64,000 nt of DNA, from contig CAMFKI010000012.1 in assembly GCA_945957365.1 (NCBI GenBank), positions 34,985 through 98,984 on the forward strand. The letters are read 5' to 3'. The DNA comes from an uncultured Alphaproteobacteria bacterium (GTDB lineage Bacteria > Pseudomonadota > Alphaproteobacteria > Rhizobiales > Aestuariivirgaceae). The position numbers and the translations under genes are program-made. The notes below the pieces were generated by a model that saw only the letters and a list, made by a program, of their open reading frames with translations, did no database searches and was not told where the DNA came from. Positions 59,918-64,000 of the stretch are shown one piece after another (the first letter of the stretch is position 1; the number at the start of each line of letters is the position of its first letter).

Positions 59918-60220
59918 ATGCGCCTGCGAGTATTCATCATTTCGATCTTCGCGCTCTTTGTCCTGGTCGCACCGAGCGTAACGCCTGTGACGGCGAGTTC
60001 CGTCACCATCAACATCAACGTAGGCAGCAGCATCAGCAACGGCCGCGGGATCAGTTGCTGGGAGGGTGAGCGACTTCTCAGAAATCGTGGGTTTCGAGAT
60101 GTCCGGCGTATCGACTGCCGTGGCAGGTACTTCGTGTACCGTGGATGGCGCAGCGGACGTCGCTACGAAGTTGTCTTGAGATCGAGAGACGGTCGCGTGG
60201 TCAGCAGGAGACGGATTTAG
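59918..60220 (+). CDS. small secreted protein
   Basis: A 100-residue precursor with a signal peptide ('MRLRVFIISIFALFVLVAPSVTPVTAS', about 26 residues), then a Cys-containing, Arg-rich body 'RGISCWEGERLLRNRGFRDVRRIDCRGRYFVYRGWRSGRRYEV'. The two Cys could form a disulfide. AGGGG precedes the ATG. The sequence resembles a family of alphaproteobacterial periplasmic small proteins. Confidence 0.8.
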   Translation: MRLRVFIISIFALFVLVAPSVTPVTASSVTININVGSSISNGRGISCWEGERLLRNRGFRDVRRIDCRGRYFVYRGWRSGRRYEVVLRSRDGRVVSRRRI

Positions 60221-60251
60221 CGAGAGAATCCTCCGAGCCCGGCTTGATTGT

Positions 60252-60329
60252 GGCGGACACAGAGAAACCATCATCAACTACAAGGTATGTGATTTGCCTT
60301 ACAGTTTGATGGACATGCTGGCCGCCTGA
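60252..60329 (+). pseudogene. remnant of a second copy of the 59564-59818 gene
   Basis: In frame, this stretch reads 'INYKVCDLPYSLMDMLAA' before a stop, against 'LICKEGDLPDSVMDMLAA' of the intact gene. Nothing upstream restores a start codon or its N-terminal half. Confidence 0.7.
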
Positions 60330-60424
60330 ATCTCACGGGAAGGTGTCTGGAACTTTTCGCCGGTTGTGGCATCCTTAACCGGTAGGCCTTGCGTCTCATG
60401 CGTCCTGAACCAGGGAGGCAGCCA

Positions 60425-60685
60425 ATGGATAGCCATCTCGTTCATATGGCCAACGACATCGCCCGGTTCCATCAGTCGTTCTCGGAAGACGAGGCGATGC
60501 AGATGGTGGCAGAGCACATCAACAAGAATTGGGCTCTCTCCATGCGGCAGAAGCTCTTCGAGGAGTTTCAGGAACACCCGTCCGAGTTCAACAACCTGAT
60601 CGCCAAGAGCCTGTTGAAGATCAACTGCGCGAAGTACAATCCCTTCCGGAATGAAATTCGCGACAAGGATGGTACCGGCGGCTGA
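60425..60685 (+). CDS. formate dehydrogenase delta-subunit-like protein (FdsD-like), orphan
   Basis: An 86-residue protein matching FdsD: 'HMANDIARFHQSFSEDEAMQMVAEHINKNWALSMRQKLFEEF', the 'MANQI..F......A...A.H....W...MR..L' pattern. GGGAGG lies 6 nt before the ATG at 60425. FdsD assists NAD-dependent formate dehydrogenase FdsABG, which is not in the window, so this is an orphan within a mobile element. Confidence 0.78.
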   Translation: MDSHLVHMANDIARFHQSFSEDEAMQMVAEHINKNWALSMRQKLFEEFQEHPSEFNNLIAKSLLKINCAKYNPFRNEIRDKDGTGG

Positions 60686-60766
60686 AATTTGCAGAACCAC
60701 TCGCCAAGCGAAAGTGTCTGGCAACAAACTTACTGTAGAAAATGTGTATTTACTTGAAATATCCAG

Positions 60767-60850
60767 TTGACACGAATCTACGACGCGGCTAAAAGTTCCG
60801 TTATTGGACGATCAGAATTGCGCCTGGAGATGAGATCTCCGGGCGTTTTT
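60767..60850 (+). terminator. promoter followed by intrinsic terminator, just before the tail-like gene
   Basis: A promoter-like TTGACA (60767-60772), 17-bp spacer, TAAAAG (60790-60795). An 11-bp stem (CGCCTGGAGAT / ATCTCCGGGCG, one G-T pair; 60821-60845) with TTTTT follows, about 17 bp before the next ATG. It looks like a short leader with an attenuator, or the end of a small RNA. Confidence 0.65.
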
Positions 60851-60866
60851 CATTTGGAGGCTGGCC

Positions 60867-61439
60867 ATGCAGGTTCGTTTCCTCGATGCCGATGATGTCA
60901 GGATCCGCTTTGAGGCGGCCTGCGTTCGTCTTGGCGAGGGTGAAGCCCGCCGTGCCTTCTCGATGGCGCTGAACAAGGAGGGCCGCAAGTCCTTCACCCA
61001 GATGCGCCGGTCTCTGGCGCTGCAGTCTTCGATCCCGCGCGGCGCAGTGAATGCCGCGACGCGTTTCAAGTCGGCGATGCGCGCCACGCTGTCCACCGTG
61101 ACGGCAGGCTCCGGCCGCCATCTGCCCTTGTCCTTCTTCGGAGCGAAGCAGTTCACCTACGGCGTTCGTGCGAAGATCTGGGGCAGGGCGCAGACCTTCC
61201 GCTCTGCCTTCGTGGTGAAGCGCTACGGTGGCGGTGTCTTCAAGCGCACCGGCAAGGCGCGCTTTCCGATCGAACAGCTCTGGGGTCCGGCCGTGCCGGT
61301 CGAGATGATGCGTGACGAAGCCTTCGCCGCATGGGAAGCCCAGCACCCTCGTGTCCTCACGGAGTCTGCGCGATTGATCGCATTGATGATGAGTGGCGCC
61401 CCGTTCCGTGGCGGCGGTGGCGCAGCGAAGCCACCTTGA
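60867..61439 (+). CDS. phage minor tail protein-like
   Basis: A 190-residue protein with GGAGG 6 nt before its ATG. 'RRAFSMALNKEGRKSFTQMRRSLALQSSIPRGAVNAA' and 'RHLPLSFFGAKQFTYGVRAKIWGRAQTFRSAFVV' fit the GPZ-type minor tail family. No other structural gene is in the window. A terminator lies just upstream. Confidence 0.72.
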   Translation: MQVRFLDADDVRIRFEAACVRLGEGEARRAFSMALNKEGRKSFTQMRRSLALQSSIPRGAVNAATRFKSAMRATLSTVTAGSGRHLPLSFFGAKQFTYGVRAKIWGRAQTFRSAFVVKRYGGGVFKRTGKARFPIEQLWGPAVPVEMMRDEAFAAWEAQHPRVLTESARLIALMMSGAPFRGGGGAAKPP

Positions 61440-61637
61440 GGGTGGGGGCGGGTAGGAGCCCCATTTTCAACCTGAGATAAGCGCTGGCGCGGCAGCCCAA
61501 TATTCGGGTGTTTTTTATCGTTTCGTTTTTCCATTTTGGTTTGAATCCGGGGGGTTGTACATCTGGCTGATCAGGTGGCTTCGACAGAGCCGATACTGGC
61601 GACTTTCCGGGCTTTCGTGGCGTAGCGGGGCAGTGCC

Positions 61638-62063
61638 GTGTTAGATCTCGATCGGTTTGTGAAGGCCCAGGACCCTGTCATCGAGACGGTGCTCCGGGAA
61701 CTCCGCGCCGGCCACAAGCAGACCCATTGGATGTGGTTCGTGTTTCCGCAGCTCCGGGGGCTTGGGCGGTCGCCCATGGCGCAGCACTACGGGATCGACA
61801 ATCTAGACGAAGCGCGCGCCTATCTGGGCCACGCCATCCTCCGCTCCCGCCTCGAGGAGTGCGTCGAAGCGGTTTTGAGCGTGTCAGGTCGGACCCTTCA
61901 CGAGATCGTCGGTTCGCCCGACGACATCAAGTTCTGCTCGTCCATGACACTCTTCGCGACGGCCAACGGGCATGGAAACCTGTTCCGGCAGGCGCTTGAT
62001 CGATACTGCGGCGGGCAGTTGGATCCCGCCACGCTGGATCTCCTGGGCATGAAGCCGCACTGA
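61638..62063 (+). CDS. DUF1810 family protein
   Basis: A 141-residue protein starting at GTG 61638, with the DUF1810 core 'LDRFVKAQDPVIETVLRELRAGHKQTHWMWFVFPQLRGLGRSPMAQHYGI' and 'DDIKFCSSMTLFATANGH'. Family function is not settled. It lies beside the methyltransferase gene, 39 bp before it. Confidence 0.9.
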   Translation: MLDLDRFVKAQDPVIETVLRELRAGHKQTHWMWFVFPQLRGLGRSPMAQHYGIDNLDEARAYLGHAILRSRLEECVEAVLSVSGRTLHEIVGSPDDIKFCSSMTLFATANGHGNLFRQALDRYCGGQLDPATLDLLGMKPH

Positions 62064-62102
62064 CGGCGCCGCCAATACTTCAATCACATCTGGGGGGTTC
62101 TG

Positions 62103-63362
62103 ATGATCGTCACCGACATGCCGGTGGAGAGCCTGGTCCCCTATGCCCGGAACCCACGCAACAACACTGCCGCCATCGATGCCGTGAAGGCCTCAATCGC
62201 TGAGTTCGGCTTCCGCCAGCCCATCGTGGTTGACGAGAAGATGGTGGTGATCGTCGGTCATACCCGGCTCGAGGCCGCCAAGGCACTGGGGCTGACGACT
62301 GTCCCTGTCCATGTGGCGGAGGGGTTGACGCCCGCCCAGGCCAAGGCTTATCGCCTCATGGACAACCGGTCTCACGAGAACGCCGAGTGGGACGATGAAC
62401 TGCTGCGGCTGGAGTTCGGAGACCTCAGGCTCGACGACTTTGACCTTGCATTGACGGGCTTCGTTTCCGACGAACTCGACAAGCTGCTTGGCGCCGAGCA
62501 GGTCGCGGGGCTGACCGATCCGGATGAGGCGCCGGCAGTTCCGGAGATGCCGGTCAGCAAGCCGGGCGATCTCTGGATCCTCGGCAATCACCGCGTTCTC
62601 TGTGGCGACGCCACTGTGATGACGGACGTCGAGAAGCTGATGGACGGCCAGCTCGCCGACATGGCCTTTTGCGACGCGCCTTACAACGTTGACTATGCCA
62701 ACGCCACCAGGAACAAGACCATCGCGAAGGACCGGCGCATCCTCAACGACGCGCTGGGCGATGGATTCTACCAGTTCCTCTACGATACCTGCGTGAACCT
62801 GCTGATGGTGACCAAGGGCGCCTGCTACATGAGCATGAGCTCATCGGAGCTCAACACTTTGCAGCGGGCATTCAAGGAGGCCGGCGGCAAATGGTCAACC
62901 TTCATCATCTGGGCCAAGAACACCTTCACCCTCGGCCGGGCCGACTACCAGCGCCAGTACGAACCGATCCTCTATGGCTGGAAGCAGGGCGCGGACCACT
63001 TCTGGTGCGGCGCCCGGGACCAGGGCGACGTCTGGTTCGTCGACAAGCCCCGGGTCAACGATCTCCACCCGACCATGAAGCCGGTAGAACTCGTCGAGCG
63101 GGCCATCACCAATTCCTCGAAGAGCCGGGACATCGTCCTCGATCTCTTCGGTGGTTCCGGCACCACGCTGATCGCGGCCGAACGGACCGGGAGGTCTGCC
63201 CGACTGATGGAGCTCGACCCCAAGTACGCCGACGTCATCGTCGAGCGCTGGCAGAACGTGACCGGTCAGGCCGCCGTGCTGGATGGTGAAGACCGCACCT
63301 ACGAGGATCTCAAGGCGGCCCGCGGCAAGCGGTCGTCCGGTTCCACCTCGGGGGAGGGCTGA
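62103..63362 (+). CDS. ParB-like domain fused to site-specific DNA methyltransferase
   Basis: A 419-residue protein. The N-terminal ParB/Srx-like domain has 'LVPYARNPRNN', 'FGFRQPIVVDEKMVVIVGHTRLEAAKALG' (GHTRLxAA). The C-terminal beta-class MTase has 'DMAFCDAPYNVDYAN' (motif IV with DAPY, not DPPY) and 'DIVLDLFGGSGTTLIAAERTGR' (motif I). It methylates adenine or N4-cytosine, probably to protect element DNA or control transcription. GGGGGG precedes the ATG. Confidence 0.92.
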   Translation: MIVTDMPVESLVPYARNPRNNTAAIDAVKASIAEFGFRQPIVVDEKMVVIVGHTRLEAAKALGLTTVPVHVAEGLTPAQAKAYRLMDNRSHENAEWDDELLRLEFGDLRLDDFDLALTGFVSDELDKLLGAEQVAGLTDPDEAPAVPEMPVSKPGDLWILGNHRVLCGDATVMTDVEKLMDGQLADMAFCDAPYNVDYANATRNKTIAKDRRILNDALGDGFYQFLYDTCVNLLMVTKGACYMSMSSSELNTLQRAFKEAGGKWSTFIIWAKNTFTLGRADYQRQYEPILYGWKQGADHFWCGARDQGDVWFVDKPRVNDLHPTMKPVELVERAITNSSKSRDIVLDLFGGSGTTLIAAERTGRSARLMELDPKYADVIVERWQNVTGQAAVLDGEDRTYEDLKAARGKRSSGSTSGEG

Positions 63363-63367
63363 GGGCG

Positions 63368-63535
63368 TCAGCGACGTTGCAGCTGGGAGATCTCGTCCTT
63401 GAGCCTCAGCTTCTGATGCTTGATCGCAGCCAGTTCCTGATCGCTGGACGAGGCATGGGCAATCGCGTCCGCGAGCTGGGCCTCGAGGGCCTGGTGCTTT
63501 GCCTTCAATGCTTCGAGGTGGGCTTGGGTCGACAT
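63368..63535 (-). CDS. YdcH/DUF465-family small coiled-coil protein
   Basis: A 55-residue protein from the ATG at 63535 (AAGGGA upstream): 'MSTQAHLEALKAKHQALEAQLADAIA...ELAAIKHQKLRLKDEISQL', the DUF465 two-helix pattern. A start at 63541 is an alternative. Its function is not known. Confidence 0.82.
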   Translation of the reverse strand: MSTQAHLEALKAKHQALEAQLADAIAHASSSDQELAAIKHQKLRLKDEISQLQRR

Positions 63536-63638
63536 GGTCATTCCCTTGCTGGCTACATCACGAAACAGAATATGGCCCAGAGTGACTCTGCCTTTGTCCT
63601 GCGTCAATAAACCCGAACAAGAAGAACGAGTGTGAGTG

Positions 63639-63854
63639 ATGCAGTCACGCTGGATGTCACTCGTGGAGTCGGCAACCAACATTGTCGTCGGCTACTGTCT
63701 GGCCGTCCTGACGCAGGTGCTGGTGTTCCCGCTGTTCGGTCTAAGCGTTTCGCTGGGCGAGAATCTCGGCATTGGAGCCGTGTTCACGGTAGTCTCGCTG
63801 GTCAGGAGCTTCGCGCTCCGGCGCATCTTCAACGGGTTAAGTGTTTCCAGCTAG
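63639..63854 (+). CDS. DUF7220-like small membrane protein
   Basis: A 71-residue protein with two hydrophobic helices ('ATNIVVGYCLAVLTQVLVFPLFG', 'LGENLGIGAVFTVVSLVRSFALRRIF'), as in DUF7220 proteins of alphaproteobacterial phages. The start is ATG 63639 or GTG 63636. Confidence 0.78.
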   Translation: MQSRWMSLVESATNIVVGYCLAVLTQVLVFPLFGLSVSLGENLGIGAVFTVVSLVRSFALRRIFNGLSVSS

Positions 63855-63966
63855 TGGCGGCGCACGTCAGCCATGCGATGGCGTAGCGTGACTCCAAATG
63901 TCGCTTTCCGATCAATCCGAGTCACAGCCTTCCCCTAGAGACGTCTGCATATACCTCCCTGACTTG

Positions 63967-64000
63967 AGAGCCGCTGGATATCCACCCAGCGGCTCTTTTT
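63967..64000 (+). terminator. Rho-independent terminator
   Basis: An 11-bp perfect stem AGAGCCGCTGG / CCAGCGGCTCT (63967-63977, 63986-63996), 8-nt loop, then a T run to the window end. It ends the transcript containing the small membrane-protein gene or one from beyond. Confidence 0.88.

Overview
The window reads as a high-GC alphaproteobacterial chromosome, most likely Hyphomicrobiales (inference from an Omp25-like porin, inositol-type catabolic genes with a GGAA-N6-TTCC operator, an alphaproteobacterial-style GAAC-N7-GAAC SOS box, and a DUF2924-linked large serine recombinase). It falls into two parts separated by a tRNA-Ser(GGA) gene at 29079-29168.

Positions 1-29000 look like resident chromosome. 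They begin with the 3' end of an Hsp20 chaperone gene. From 692 to about 19825 there is a surface-glycan region: a four-gene methyltransferase/EamA-SMR/GT2/DUF2304 operon, a large membrane protein, a 1339-residue TPR-glycosyltransferase-sulfotransferase fusion, further TPR glycosyltransferases, a GSCFA protein, a second sulfotransferase, a nucleotide-sugar dehydrogenase and a GT-B-like enzyme. Inside it sit a 49-residue peptide gene, a PqqD-like (RiPP recognition element) gene and an ATP-grasp gene, which could form a peptide-modification system. From 19908 to 28102 there are metabolic genes: threonine aldolase, a ferredoxin-reductase-type flavoprotein, an HpaI aldolase, a 2-hydroxyacid dehydrogenase, and an iolD-iolE-dehydrogenase operon. 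msrA follows.

From the tRNA-Ser onward the content is accessory. Positions 29593-31520 hold a lower-GC trio (GHKL ATPase, STAS-like DUF4325 protein, small membrane protein) beside a type I restriction-modification system in the order hsdR-hsdS-hsdM (31636-37246). Then come an XRE regulator with a leaderless-looking promoter and its partner, a SLOG/DUF2493 protein, a HEAAH metalloprotease-like protein, a tRNA-Gly(TCC), and a SIR2 deacylase that appears to start at CTG.

Positions 43004-64000 carry an integrated phage-like or mobilisable element that runs past the window edge. A leftward operon encodes a large serine recombinase with DUF2924 and HTH partners. A divergent operon encodes an IrrE/ImmA-like protease, an XRE repressor and a sigma-factor-like protein, and has a perfect GAAC-N7-GAAC SOS box just upstream. 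Three copies of a bipartite element (GACCTCYCGGGAAAA, 16-17 bp, CTAYTATAGAGGTA) precede the recombinase operon (one copy) and the rightward replication operon (two tandem copies, directly after the sigma gene). The simplest reading is a cascade: DNA damage, then de-repression of the protease/repressor/sigma operon, then coordinated firing of excision and replication promoters. The replication operon (47577-56141) encodes a RecA-like ATPase, an ssDNA-binding-like protein, a Cas4-like nuclease, an SF1 helicase and a primase-helicase, and ends at a cluster of ten GCCCAACC octamers that may be the element's origin. Further right are a RuvC-like resolvase, small phage proteins, a tail-protein-like gene, an orphan FdsD-like subunit and a ParB-fused DNA methyltransferase.

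No rRNA, CRISPR array or IS element was seen.
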